This document shows, one piece after another, positions 16,400 to 24,569 of a DNA stretch of 40,662 nucleotides (its first letter is position 1; each line of letters starts with the position of its first letter). Both the position numbers and the translations under genes were made by a program. The stretch is from Paenibacillus cellulosilyticus (GTDB lineage: Bacteria > Bacillota > Bacilli > Paenibacillales > Paenibacillaceae): the NCBI RefSeq assembly GCF_003182255.1, contig NZ_QGTQ01000042.1:1-40662 (forward strand), in the 5' to 3' direction. A model generated the notes under the pieces. The model saw nothing but the letters and a program-made list of their open reading frames with translations, searched no databases and was not told the DNA's origin.

Positions 16400-17543
16400 T
16401 TCCAAGCAAGAGGATAAAGCAGCGGAGGTTCAAGCTCGTCGACCTGTAATGGCCATCCTTACCATTGAGGACGACATATTGCTCTTTCGCGGCAACCGAG
16501 AGAACTTCGCTGACATTATCAACACCGGGCGCGACATGGGGTTCATCGTCTACGTCTTAACCGTCAAAAACTTGAACCTGTCGAAGAGCCAGCTTGTCGG
16601 TTACTCTTACAACGAACGTGATGATCTCTGGTATAATCAGCACTTCCCATTCCCCGACGTTATCTATAATCGGATTCCGCTGCGCGAAGATGAGCTGCTC
16701 CCTTCTGTACGCGGCAAAATCAATGCATGCATGAAGCACCCGAGAACCCAGCTGTTTAACCCGACCTTCTTCAACAAATGGAGCCTGTTCGAGTGGCTCC
16801 GTTTGTCGAAGACGACAAAGCCCTTCATCCCAACGACGAAGCGAATGCTCTCTCAGACTGGGTTGACTCAGCTCATGCGGCGGTACAACTATTTGTATCT
16901 GAAGCCTGTCAGTGGTAAAGCCGGCAAAGGCATTATGACGATAAAGGTACTTCCCGAGAAAAGTTTACCTTACCGGCTTCGGATTCAAATGGATAAAAAG
17001 AGCGTCACGTACAACTGCGCGACGATTCCGAAGCTGTGGACGCGAATTCGGAAGCAGAGCATGGGAGACGCCTATATCATTCAACAGGGCATTTCGCTTG
17101 CGACAGTGAACGAACGGCGATTCGATCTGCGTGCGCTGATTCAGAAAAATCAACGCGGACAATGGGACATTACCGGTGTAGGCGCTCGTGTCGCTGGCAC
17201 AACGAGCATTACGACACATGTGCCAAGAGGCGGCAGCATAGAGGATCCCGAGAAGTTGCTCGTGCAGTCGTTTGGTGAAGATGAAGCGCGTAAAATTATG
17301 ATCAAAGCGAAAAATACTTCTCTCTTGATCGCCAAGCAGATCGAGCGCGGCTCCGGTCAAGAGCTCGGCGAGATGTCGATGGATCTTGGCGTTGATCATA
17401 CGGGCAATGTATGGTTCTTCGAAGCAAACGCGAAGCCGATGAAATTCGATGAACCGCATATTCGGAAAAAGTCACTGGAGCGTATATTCCATTACGGCCT
17501 GTATTTGTACGGCAGAAAAAAGACGAAGATCGGAGGGGCGTAA
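16389..17543 (+). CDS. YheC/YheD-family ATP-grasp protein 4
   Basis: 384 residues, short form without the N-terminal beta domain. Signatures in order: FPDVIYNRIP, FNPTFFNKW, YLKPVSGKAGKGIMTI, FDLRALIQKN, and MDLGVDHTGNVWFFEANAKP. The usual NSKP is NAKP, with the metal-binding Glu and Asn kept. GGGAGG precedes ATG 16389, which lies 11 bases inside the previous gene. A start at the later ATG (MAILTIEDD) would also give a full domain, but it has no good ribosome binding site. The GNAT gene follows without any gap. Confidence 0.86.
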   Translation: MDHDSKQEDKAAEVQARRPVMAILTIEDDILLFRGNRENFADIINTGRDMGFIVYVLTVKNLNLSKSQLVGYSYNERDDLWYNQHFPFPDVIYNRIPLREDELLPSVRGKINACMKHPRTQLFNPTFFNKWSLFEWLRLSKTTKPFIPTTKRMLSQTGLTQLMRRYNYLYLKPVSGKAGKGIMTIKVLPEKSLPYRLRIQMDKKSVTYNCATIPKLWTRIRKQSMGDAYIIQQGISLATVNERRFDLRALIQKNQRGQWDITGVGARVAGTTSITTHVPRGGSIEDPEKLLVQSFGEDEARKIMIKAKNTSLLIAKQIERGSGQELGEMSMDLGVDHTGNVWFFEANAKPMKFDEPHIRKKSLERIFHYGLYLYGRKKTKIGGA

Positions 17544-18062
17544 ATGGACATTGTGCGGTTAAAGCCATCGCAATGGCTGCAATGGCGCAGCCGCCTCGTT
17601 TCATTCGCCAAACGTTTCGGTGACCGCCGGCTTACGGCCGGCGGTCTTCACGCCCTGCAGCATGCAGGCGATCCCCTTCAAGGGGTCGCCTCTTCGACGA
17701 TTACCGTCGCGATTGCACATGAAGCAGGTAAGCTCATTGGCTTTGCCTTCGCGAAGGAAGCCGGCGAGGCCGCTTGTGTAATCGCTGTCCGGCCGGAGGC
17801 ACGCGGACACGGAGTTGGCCGTAAGTTGATCGCGGAGTTAATCGAGGCATGCGATGGCAGCTTATGCTGTTTCGTTGCCTGCGATAACGCGGCGAGCATG
17901 CAATTATTTTTCCGGGCAGGCTTGAAAGCAGTTGGTCTTCATACGGGACCAACCGGTAAGCCTACTCTTCGATTCGAGACGGATGGATTCAAGAAAAATC
18001 CAGATGTTCAGCAGCCTTCCCTGCCTGTAAAGGAGGCAAACGCATGGCAAAGCCCGTGCTAG
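17544..18062 (+). CDS. GNAT-family N-acetyltransferase inside the ATP-grasp operon
   Basis: 172 residues. The central part (about 50-135) has the GNAT fold signature: a strand LIGFAFAKE, the acetyl-CoA pyrophosphate loop VRPEARGHGVGRKL, and CDNAASMQLFFRAGLK. GNATs move an acetyl (or other acyl) group from CoA to an amine. The N-terminal 45 residues are not typical. It starts right after the stop of ATP-grasp 4 (GAGGGG as ribosome binding site) and overlaps ATP-grasp 5 by 19 bases, so it is an integral operon member. The substrate is unknown; acting on the same molecule as the ligases is an inference from position. Confidence 0.85.
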   Translation: MDIVRLKPSQWLQWRSRLVSFAKRFGDRRLTAGGLHALQHAGDPLQGVASSTITVAIAHEAGKLIGFAFAKEAGEAACVIAVRPEARGHGVGRKLIAELIEACDGSLCCFVACDNAASMQLFFRAGLKAVGLHTGPTGKPTLRFETDGFKKNPDVQQPSLPVKEANAWQSPC

Positions 18063-19198
18063 GTATTTTGACCTTATATTTGAACGACAGCGGTGCGCTC
18101 GAAGAGCGTCCGATCTATCAGCGTATGACCACCGCGGCGAAGAAACTCGGATTAGACGTATTCGTGTTCACTCCGCGCGATGTTAATTATAAAACGAATC
18201 GGATCAACGCTCAGTTCTATGATTCGGAAACGAAGAAGTGGTCGAAGCGATGGACTTCTTTCCCTAACATGATCTACGATCGGTGCCGTATCCAGAAATC
18301 GAGCCGATTCGATGAGCTGCGTCGTTTCCGTCAGCAGTACGGCCATCTGACATTCCTTAATCGGCCGCTGCGGAACAAAATGACCGTGCACCGCACGTTA
18401 TCGCGCGACAAGCGGTTTTCGAGTAATTTGCCAAGCTCCCGCATGTATGAATCGATCGCCGATCTGAATGCGATGCTTCGCAAACATTCGCTCATCTACT
18501 TAAAGCCGATTAATGGGACGGGCGGACGCGGCATCCTGCGAATCGAGCGGATCGACAACGACAAAGTGCTGCTGCAAGGACGTGACCAGCAGCGCCGCAT
18601 CGTCGAACCTCAGCGAATTGCCATTTCGGAACTGTCATCCAAGCTGTCCTCGTGGAGCTTAAAGGAGAAACGCTACCTCGTGCAGCAAGGCATTCCGATC
18701 AAGCTGCCCAATGGCCGCGTGCACGATTATCGGATGCTCGTGCAGAAGGATGGCGAAGGCGTGTGGCGTGTAACAGGCTGTGCGGGACGTATCGGGGCAC
18801 AGAATAGCGTCACATCTAATCTGCATGGCGGCGGCCATGCGGCAACCATGGACACCTTATTGAAGCGGTGGATCAAGAACGAGTCGAAGATCGATAGCGT
18901 AAAGAATGACGCGGAACAATTCGGAGTGCAGGTCGCTCAGTATCTCGAGCAGTCGTTTGGGCGGCTGTGCGAGCTTGCGCTGGACCTTGCAATCGATAAG
19001 CAAGGACGCGTCTGGCTGCTTGAGGTGAATCCGAAGCCAGCACGTGAAGTGTTTATTGAGGCTGGCGACAATAAGACGTATCAACGTGCGATTACGCGTC
19101 CTCTGGAGTATGCGCTGCATCTGTACGAGACGGAGAAGAAGAAAAAGACGGAAGTGAAAACGTCAAGTCTTGAAGATGAGCTGCGGTGGTACGACTAG
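18044..19198 (+). CDS. YheC/YheD-family ATP-grasp protein 5
   Basis: 384 residues, short form. It opens with LGILTLYLNDSG, then FTPRDVNYKTNRINAQFYD, FPNMIYDR, YLKPINGTGGRGILRI, HDYRMLVQKDG, and LDLAIDKQGRVWLLEVNPKP (NPKP instead of NSKP). AAAGGAGG lies in front of ATG 18044 within the end of the GNAT gene. The C-terminal end is Lys/Glu-rich (KKKKTEVKTS). This is the last gene of the operon; the large fold-back at 19255-19376 and two tandem hairpins follow. Confidence 0.87.
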   Translation: MAKPVLGILTLYLNDSGALEERPIYQRMTTAAKKLGLDVFVFTPRDVNYKTNRINAQFYDSETKKWSKRWTSFPNMIYDRCRIQKSSRFDELRRFRQQYGHLTFLNRPLRNKMTVHRTLSRDKRFSSNLPSSRMYESIADLNAMLRKHSLIYLKPINGTGGRGILRIERIDNDKVLLQGRDQQRRIVEPQRIAISELSSKLSSWSLKEKRYLVQQGIPIKLPNGRVHDYRMLVQKDGEGVWRVTGCAGRIGAQNSVTSNLHGGGHAATMDTLLKRWIKNESKIDSVKNDAEQFGVQVAQYLEQSFGRLCELALDLAIDKQGRVWLLEVNPKPAREVFIEAGDNKTYQRAITRPLEYALHLYETEKKKKTEVKTSSLEDELRWYD

Positions 19199-19254
19199 GA
19201 GCTTCGCAGAAATGCAAAAGTGCGTGGCTTCGCCAATAGCGCGGCCGACTCTCC

Positions 19255-19376
19255 GCAGGTGAATGTTTCTTCCGATCGCTGTTGTGTCCAGATTGTTCTG
19301 ATTAGAGTAGATCAGAATAGGTAACAATCCGGACACAAAGGCGAGCACTTCGTTTCTCCAGAAATCATTCACCTGC
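19255..19376. repeat. Large imperfect fold-back (inverted repeat)
   Basis: Paired arms nest around a centre near 19307: CTGAT/ATCAG (19298-19302, 19311-19315), TGTGTCCAGATTGTT against AACAATCCGGACACA (19283-19297, 19323-19337, one mismatch), and GCAGGTGAATG/CATTCACCTGC (19255-19265, 19366-19376). The 340-base gap between the ATP-grasp operon and dacF holds this and the two hairpins at 19429-19519, and no gene. Confidence 0.7.
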
Positions 19377-19428
19377 TCCGTTCCGTCGCGCGCTCTTCGT
19401 CGCTTCGCGACAATATTTAGGGGATATC

Positions 19429-19519
19429 GGCTGAACAGGTTTAGATTTTCCTGTTCGGCCCCTGTTGTTTAAAGAAGATACAAAAAGGCTGAACAGGTAT
19501 TAGACTTTCCTGTTCAGCC
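19429..19519. terminator. Two tandem, nearly identical terminator hairpins
   Basis: GGCTGAACAGG...CCTGTTCGGCC (19429-19460) and GGCTGAACAGG...CCTGTTCAGCC (19487-19519) are duplicates. The second is followed on the minus strand by TTTTTG and ends the dacF transcript; the first looks like a copied back-up, or could end the ATP-grasp operon from the other side. Confidence 0.75.
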
Positions 19520-19539
19520 TTTAGTGTTATAGTTACTTA

Positions 19540-20850
19540 TTACTTATAGAAACGGTATTGGGTTGTGTCGTTGCGCTTGCGTATGCGGTAGACCATGGTG
19601 CCGCCGGCAAGGATGCCGATGAGGCAGGTGCCTGCAAGGGTCCACGTACGGCCTGCTGTGCCGCCGTCTTTCTCGACTGCTGTTGTTGCGTCAGAAGTCG
19701 AGGAGGATGCTGCGAGCATCTTCACCTCGTCGCCGTTATGTGATACGAGGAAATGCCCAGCTATTGTAGCTCCTTGCGATGTGTGCACATGTATTTCACC
19801 CGTTGTATCGACGAGTATATCCGGCTCCTCGCCTTTGGGCACAACCGTCCAAATCGCTTTCTCTGCCGTGTATTCAACGTTCGGCATGCCTTCCATATGG
19901 TACGATTCATTCTCGTCGAACAACATCTTTGGTTCAAATGCAGCAAATCCGTAGTCGAGCATGCTGCGCATGTCATTATACAGCTGATCGCTCGAAGGCG
20001 ACTTCAGCACGACGCCGATGAGCTCCATGTCGCCCCGCTTAGCGGATGCAACGAGCGTCTGGCCTGCTGCAGTCGTATAACCGTTCTTAATGCCCGTGGC
20101 GCCTTCGTAGGTGCCTAGCAGCTTGTTATGGTTGATGAGCGTTGTCTGCCACGTCTCACCTGTCCAATTGACTTTCTTCGTACCCACCAGCTCGCGGAAC
20201 TTTTCATTTTGCATCGCGTAACGGGCGATCTTCGCCATATCCTCTGCCGTCGTGTAGTGCTCATCATCAGGCAGACCATGTGGATTTCGAAATTGGCTGT
20301 TCATCGCTCCCGCTTTATCACGCACGAATGCATTCATCCGTTCAGCGAATTTCTCCTTCGAGCCGTCGATATGATCCGCAATTGCCGTCGCCGCATCATT
20401 GCCTGAGTTGACCATCATCCCGAGCAGCAGCTGCCACATGGACATCTGCTCGCCTTCCTCCAAATATACGCGCGTTCCTTCTTCCCACCGCGCATCTTTG
20501 GAAACGGTTACAGTATCAGAAACATCGGCAGACTCAAGCGCGACGATAGCCGTTACGATCTTTGTGATACTCGCGGGATACATCTGCTCCGTTGCATTCT
20601 TCGAATACAAGACCATTCCCGTCCGTCCGTCGATCAGAATCGCTGACTCCCCTACAACATCTGGCTTCGACACGGCTTCGACTGCCGGTTCCGATGGCTG
20701 GTCACCTACAGCTTCAGAAGCAGTAGGCGCAGCCGCCACAACAGCAGCAGCTGGTGTCTGCATGCCGATAAGCATGACAAGTACGGCTGCGAATGCGAGC
20801 CGTATCCAGCTTGCCTTATATCGAATCTTAGCGCCTATGTGAATTGCCAC
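19540..20850 (-). CDS. D-alanyl-D-alanine carboxypeptidase, DacF/PBP5 type
   Basis: 436 residues of a secreted, membrane-anchored peptidase of family S11 that trims the terminal D-Ala from peptidoglycan stem peptides. An N-terminal signal/anchor segment lies at about 15-38. The SxxK motif is SITK (Ser94, Lys97) and the SxN motif is SGN (149-151). The third motif reads KNG (255-257) where most relatives have KTG or KSG. A C-terminal hydrophobic helix (about 408-426) ends in a basic tail, unlike the amphipathic anchor of PBP5. The start is GTG (complement of 20848-20850) with GGAGAG upstream. DacF itself is a sporulation enzyme in B. subtilis, but the paralogue here cannot be named with certainty. 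Confidence 0.88.
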   Translation of the reverse strand: MAIHIGAKIRYKASWIRLAFAAVLVMLIGMQTPAAAVVAAAPTASEAVGDQPSEPAVEAVSKPDVVGESAILIDGRTGMVLYSKNATEQMYPASITKIVTAIVALESADVSDTVTVSKDARWEEGTRVYLEEGEQMSMWQLLLGMMVNSGNDAATAIADHIDGSKEKFAERMNAFVRDKAGAMNSQFRNPHGLPDDEHYTTAEDMAKIARYAMQNEKFRELVGTKKVNWTGETWQTTLINHNKLLGTYEGATGIKNGYTTAAGQTLVASAKRGDMELIGVVLKSPSSDQLYNDMRSMLDYGFAAFEPKMLFDENESYHMEGMPNVEYTAEKAIWTVVPKGEEPDILVDTTGEIHVHTSQGATIAGHFLVSHNGDEVKMLAASSSTSDATTAVEKDGGTAGRTWTLAGTCLIGILAGGTMVYRIRKRNDTTQYRFYK

Positions 20851-20943
20851 GCCTATCTCTCCTGTCTCCTCCGTTTTACCGCAGATGCCTAATTACAGTA
20901 CAGTATACGCGTCTCCATCCCGTGCAAGCACTAAATGATGCAA

Positions 20944-21408
20944 CTATAAGCCTGTCTCCATCTCTTCACGCTTCGCAACACTAAATCCCAGTTCAATCGC
21001 TTCCGTCAGCCACAACATTGCAATGAGACCAACGAGCGAAGCAGCGACCGATACCGGCAGCGACCAAATGACCTTCGGATGGGTGAAAAACGGGATGAAT
21101 GAGATCGCCATAATTGGCGGTGCGTTCCACTTCATCTTCGTAATCAAACCAATCATCACAAGTGCGTTAATGAAGAACATCAGCGGGCCATGGTCAATCG
21201 TATAAAGCGTCGTTCCGATGCAGGCACCGATTATAGCGCCAATTGTAATGTTTATTTGTGCCTTGCGCTCTTGTGAACGCATCATGAATAACAAACAAAA
21301 TGCTCCGAGTGTGGGGAAAAACAAAGTATGTACATCCGGAAACTGAGTTGAAGCCCAATAAATAAACATCATGTACAAACTAGCCATAATTGCTCGAATC
21401 TTAGACAT
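20944..21408 (-). CDS. HPP-like integral membrane protein
   Basis: 154 residues with about five hydrophobic segments. The arrangement TLFFPTLGAFCLLF and NAPPIMAISFIPFFTHPKVI recalls the HPP family of four-helix membrane proteins, although the actual His-Pro-Pro is APP here. Function is unknown; some HPP-family members are linked to anion transport in other organisms. It stands between dacF and the aldo/keto reductase, about 90 bases before dacF's start, without a clear operon link. Confidence 0.55.
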   Translation of the reverse strand: MSKIRAIMASLYMMFIYWASTQFPDVHTLFFPTLGAFCLLFMMRSQERKAQINITIGAIIGACIGTTLYTIDHGPLMFFINALVMIGLITKMKWNAPPIMAISFIPFFTHPKVIWSLPVSVAASLVGLIAMLWLTEAIELGFSVAKREEMETGL

Positions 21409-21561
21409 AACTCAACCTTTCTTTACAACTATTAAAGCCGTAACCATTTAGATGGGTCTTATTAACTAGAATCTATTGTAAAAGACTGGACTGGATATCG
21501 TCAATGACTAACGATTGGCAGAGCTGAGACACAACGGTCTTGACACACCATTATGCGCTGC

Positions 21562-21598
21562 AAAAAAAACGCATCGGGCCGCTGCCCCAATGCGTTTA
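21562..21598 (-). terminator. Terminator of the aldo/keto reductase gene
   Basis: AAACGCAT and ATGCGTTT form the stem with a GC-rich inner part (GGGGC/GGCCC), followed on the minus strand by eight T residues. Confidence 0.85.
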
Positions 21599-21615
21599 TA
21601 TACCCCGTATTAAGT

Positions 21616-22593
21616 TTATCTAAGCGGTGCAAAATGTGCTACTTGGCCGAGCAAGCGATCGATTTCTGCCAAGACAGCATCCTCAAGCTTCACACCTACC
21701 GCCTTCACATTCTCTGCGATCTGCTGCGGACGAGTCGCGCCGATAATCGCCGAGCTAACGTTCGGCTGACGCAAAATCCATGCCAGCGCAAGCTGCGACA
21801 GCTTCAAGTCGAGCGAGCCTGCCAGCTCTTCCAGCTGTGCAACAACACCAAGCACTTCATCATTCATGTAGCTGTTGATGACGAAGTTAACCGACGAGTC
21901 CGACGCACGAGTACCTGCTGGAATTGGTTGTCCTGGCTTGTATTTGCCCGTCAATACCCCCTGTGCCAGCGGCGAGAAGACCACTTGTCCAAGCCCTTCG
22001 CGTTCACTCAGCGGAATAACTTCACGCTCGATATAGCGCTCGAACATATTGTAGATTGGCTGGTTCGCAATTTGTGGACGGAGATTTAAACGACGTCCGA
22101 TCTCTACTGCTTGTCCAATCTGCGCTGCGGACCATTCGCTGACTGCCGAATACAAAATTTTACCCTGAGCCGTCAGATCATCCAGTGCCCGCAGCGTCTC
22201 CTCTACAGGTACCGTATCATCATAACGGTGACAGAAGTAAATATCGATGTAATCCACGCCGAGACGGCGCAGACTCGCATCACACTGCTCCATGATGTGC
22301 TTGCGGGACAGTCCGCGCTCGTTCACATCGTCGCCCATCGCGAAAAATACTTTGGTCGACAGCACATAGCTGCTTCTCGAATAAGGTTTCAGCGCAGCGC
22401 CCATTGCCTCTTCGCCTGCGCCGCGGTTGTATGCGTTTGCTGTGTCAAAAAAGTTAATGCCATTATCAAATGCTGCTCGAATACATTTGTCGGCCGCATC
22501 GCGTTCCGCTGCCGTACCATACGTCAGCCAGCTGCCAAGACCGATCTCACTTACTTTCAAACCGCTGTTTCCAAGACGTCTATATTGCATCAT
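21616..22593 (-). CDS. Aldo/keto reductase, Kv-beta/YghZ-like
   Basis: 325 residues, a TIM-barrel NADPH oxidoreductase. The catalytic tetrad is visible: Asp50 and Tyr55 (FFDTANAYNRG), Lys81 (LSTKVF), His122 (YFCHRYDD). The C-terminal cofactor loop (SAIIGATRPQQIAENVKA) is typical. Closest in style are the voltage-gated potassium channel beta-subunit-like reductases, such as YghZ, which reduce small aldehydes. The start has two adjacent ATGs (22593/22590) behind AAAGGGG. It is monocistronic, with its own terminator, and divergent from the GNAT at 22792. Confidence 0.92.
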   Translation of the reverse strand: MMQYRRLGNSGLKVSEIGLGSWLTYGTAAERDAADKCIRAAFDNGINFFDTANAYNRGAGEEAMGAALKPYSRSSYVLSTKVFFAMGDDVNERGLSRKHIMEQCDASLRRLGVDYIDIYFCHRYDDTVPVEETLRALDDLTAQGKILYSAVSEWSAAQIGQAVEIGRRLNLRPQIANQPIYNMFERYIEREVIPLSEREGLGQVVFSPLAQGVLTGKYKPGQPIPAGTRASDSSVNFVINSYMNDEVLGVVAQLEELAGSLDLKLSQLALAWILRQPNVSSAIIGATRPQQIAENVKAVGVKLEDAVLAEIDRLLGQVAHFAPLR

Positions 22594-22791
22594 ACTATCC
22601 CCTTTCTTCTATGCTATTGTAGCGAATCAAAGAGCTGCATGTAAGACGTGAAATGTTGTTGCGTAATTGACAGAAAGGATAGCTGCTATACTTGAGGTAA
22701 CTAGTCCAAGGCAATTTGCATTCAGTGATCCAAAATGGTACAACTACCCTAGCCAAGCAATACGATAAACAACGAGAGGATAAGGATAACC

Positions 22792-23217
22792 ATGATCGAA
22801 GTCAATCGTGTACAGTCCGATCAAGAATTGAATGAAGTATACAGCATCCGCAAAAAAGTATTCGTCGACGAGCAAGGGGTGTCGGAAGAGGAAGAGTACG
22901 ACGAGCACGAGCAATCCGCAGCTCATGTGCTGGCTACTTATAACGGCCAGCCTGCAGGAGCAGGACGCGTTCGCCTCTTAGATAACGTTGCTAAGCTCGA
23001 GAGAATATGTGTCCTGCCGGAGTACCGCAAATTTGGCGTTGGAGCTGCCGTTACAACCGCGCTGGAGGTAGAGGGCAAACGTCTAGGCGCCCAGAAGGCC
23101 AAGCTGCATGGTCAGACACAGGCTGCGCCATTTTACACGAAGCTGGGGTATGAGACCGTCTCGGATATATTCCACGAAGCTGGCATCCCACACGTGGTCA
23201 TGACGAAGAAGCTTTAA
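22792..23217 (+). CDS. GNAT-family N-acetyltransferase
   Basis: 141 residues. The first half (VYSIRKKVFVDEQGVSEEEEYDEHE) matches the ElaA/YitI-like GNAT branch, followed by GAGRVRLLDNVAKLERICVLPEYRKFGVGAAV, which contains the acetyl-CoA loop, and FYTKLGYE near the end. Substrate unknown. It has its own bidirectional terminator. A TTGACA lies at 22667, but with no well-spaced -10. Confidence 0.88.
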   Translation: MIEVNRVQSDQELNEVYSIRKKVFVDEQGVSEEEEYDEHEQSAAHVLATYNGQPAGAGRVRLLDNVAKLERICVLPEYRKFGVGAAVTTALEVEGKRLGAQKAKLHGQTQAAPFYTKLGYETVSDIFHEAGIPHVVMTKKL

Positions 23218-23252
23218 CTGTAACATCGATATGAAGTAAAGATATGAAGCAA

Positions 23253-23286
23253 AGAAGCCATCCGCTCAAGTGAGCAGATGGCTTCT
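23253..23286. terminator. Bidirectional terminator between the GNAT gene and odhB
   Basis: AGAAGCCATC (23253-23262) and GATGGCTTCT (23277-23286), with an inner GCTCA/TGAGC stem. It serves the converging GNAT and odhAB transcripts. Confidence 0.85.
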
Positions 23287-23316
23287 TCTATATTGCAATG
23301 CCGAGAGCTAATCAGA

Positions 23317-24564
23317 TTAGCCTTCGAGCAGCAGTGTTTCTGGATCTTCGAGCAGTTCCTTCACCTTCACGAGGAAGCTTACAGCGCCTGCGCCGTCTAC
23401 GATACGGTGGTCGTAGGACAATGCGATGTACATCATCGGACGGTTTTCCATGCGCTCTGCGTCGATTGCAACCGGACGGATTTGAATTTTGTGCATACCG
23501 AGAATGCCGACTTGCGGAGCATTCAGGATTGGCGTCGACAGCAGGGAGCCGAATACGCCGCCGTTCGTAATCGTGAACGTGCCGCCTTGCAGCTCGGACA
23601 GGCTCAGCGAGTTGTTGCGTGCTTTCACAGCGAGGTCAACGATGCTGCGCTCGATCTCAGCAAAGCCGAGACGGTCTGCATCACGAACTACTGGAACAAC
23701 AAGGCCTTCTGGAGCCGATACCGCAATACCGATATCATAGTAGTGCTTCTCGATGATGTCGTCGCCGTCGATTTCTGCGTTAAGCAGCGGGAACGCTTTG
23801 AGCGCGCCTACGACAGCTTTCGTGAAGAAGGACATGAAGCCGAGGTTCACGTCATGCTTCTCTTTGAACTTGTCCTTACGACGTTTACGAACGTCCAGGA
23901 TCGCCGTCATGTCGACTTCGTTGAACGTCGTCAGCATTGCTGCGTTGTGTTGTGCTTCAACCAGACGTTTCGCAATCGTCTGGCGGCGGCGCGACATACG
24001 CTTGCGCTCTGCTGGCTTGCCGGCTACTGCTGCAGCCGGAGCTGCTGGTGCAGGTGCTGCCGAAGGAGCCGGAGCAGCCGGTTTGTTCGATGCGGATTTC
24101 ACGTCATCGGAGTATACACGGCCGATTGGATCACGCGTAGGAACGGCATTCAGATCGATACCCTTCTCACGTGCCAGCTTGCGTGCTGCCGGCGATGCAT
24201 TCACTTGCGATGGTTCTGCAACCGCTACAGCCGCTGCTGGTGCACTTGCAGGAGCTGCTGCTGGAGCAGAAGCCGCAGGAGCTGGTGCCGCCGCCGCTGC
24301 AGGTGCTGCTGGAGCAGCCGCTGCGCCGGAACCTGCACCGATCGTACCGATAACTTCACCGATTGCGACCGTGTCGCCTTCTTGCTTCAGAATGCTAGTT
24401 ACAACACCGTCAGCCTCTGCACCGATCTCGATGTTTACTTTATCCGTTTCAAGCTCGAGGAGTACGTCACCTTGACGAACTTGTGCTCCTTCTTGAACGA
24501 CCCATTTGGAAATCGTTCCTTCTGTGATCGATTCTCCCATTGCTGGTACGATAATATCACTCAC
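23317..24564 (-). CDS. odhB: Dihydrolipoyllysine succinyltransferase (E2 of 2-oxoglutarate dehydrogenase)
   Basis: 415 residues. A lipoyl domain (1-77) with the lipoylated Lys42 in [10 protein letters not shown], an Ala/Pro-rich linker, the peripheral-subunit-binding domain (about 120-155, [19 protein letters not shown]), a second Ala/Pro linker, and the catalytic acyltransferase core ending with [12 protein letters not shown] (His386, Asp390). It transfers succinyl from E1 to CoA in the TCA cycle. It begins five bases after odhA's stop, a conserved two-gene operon. The E3 gene is not in the window. Long open frames on the opposite strand are artefacts of the Ala-rich linkers. Confidence 0.96.
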   Translation of the reverse strand: MSDIIVPAMGESITEGTISKWVVQEGAQVRQGDVLLELETDKVNIEIGAEADGVVTSILKQEGDTVAIGEVIGTIGAGSGAAAAPAAPAAAAAPAPAASAPAAAPASAPAAAVAVAEPSQVNASPAARKLAREKGIDLNAVPTRDPIGRVYSDDVKSASNKPAAPAPSAAPAPAAPAAAVAGKPAERKRMSRRRQTIAKRLVEAQHNAAMLTTFNEVDMTAILDVRKRRKDKFKEKHDVNLGFMSFFTKAVVGALKAFPLLNAEIDGDDIIEKHYYDIGIAVSAPEGLVVPVVRDADRLGFAEIERSIVDLAVKARNNSLSLSELQGGTFTITNGGVFGSLLSTPILNAPQVGILGMHKIQIRPVAIDAERMENRPMMYIALSYDHRIVDGAGAVSFLVKVKELLEDPETLLLEG

Positions 24565-24569
24565 TGCTG

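Noticed and set aside
22667-22692. TTGACA with TATACT as promoter of the GNAT gene at 22792
   Set aside because: The spacer is only 14 bases, too short for a normal sigma-A promoter.
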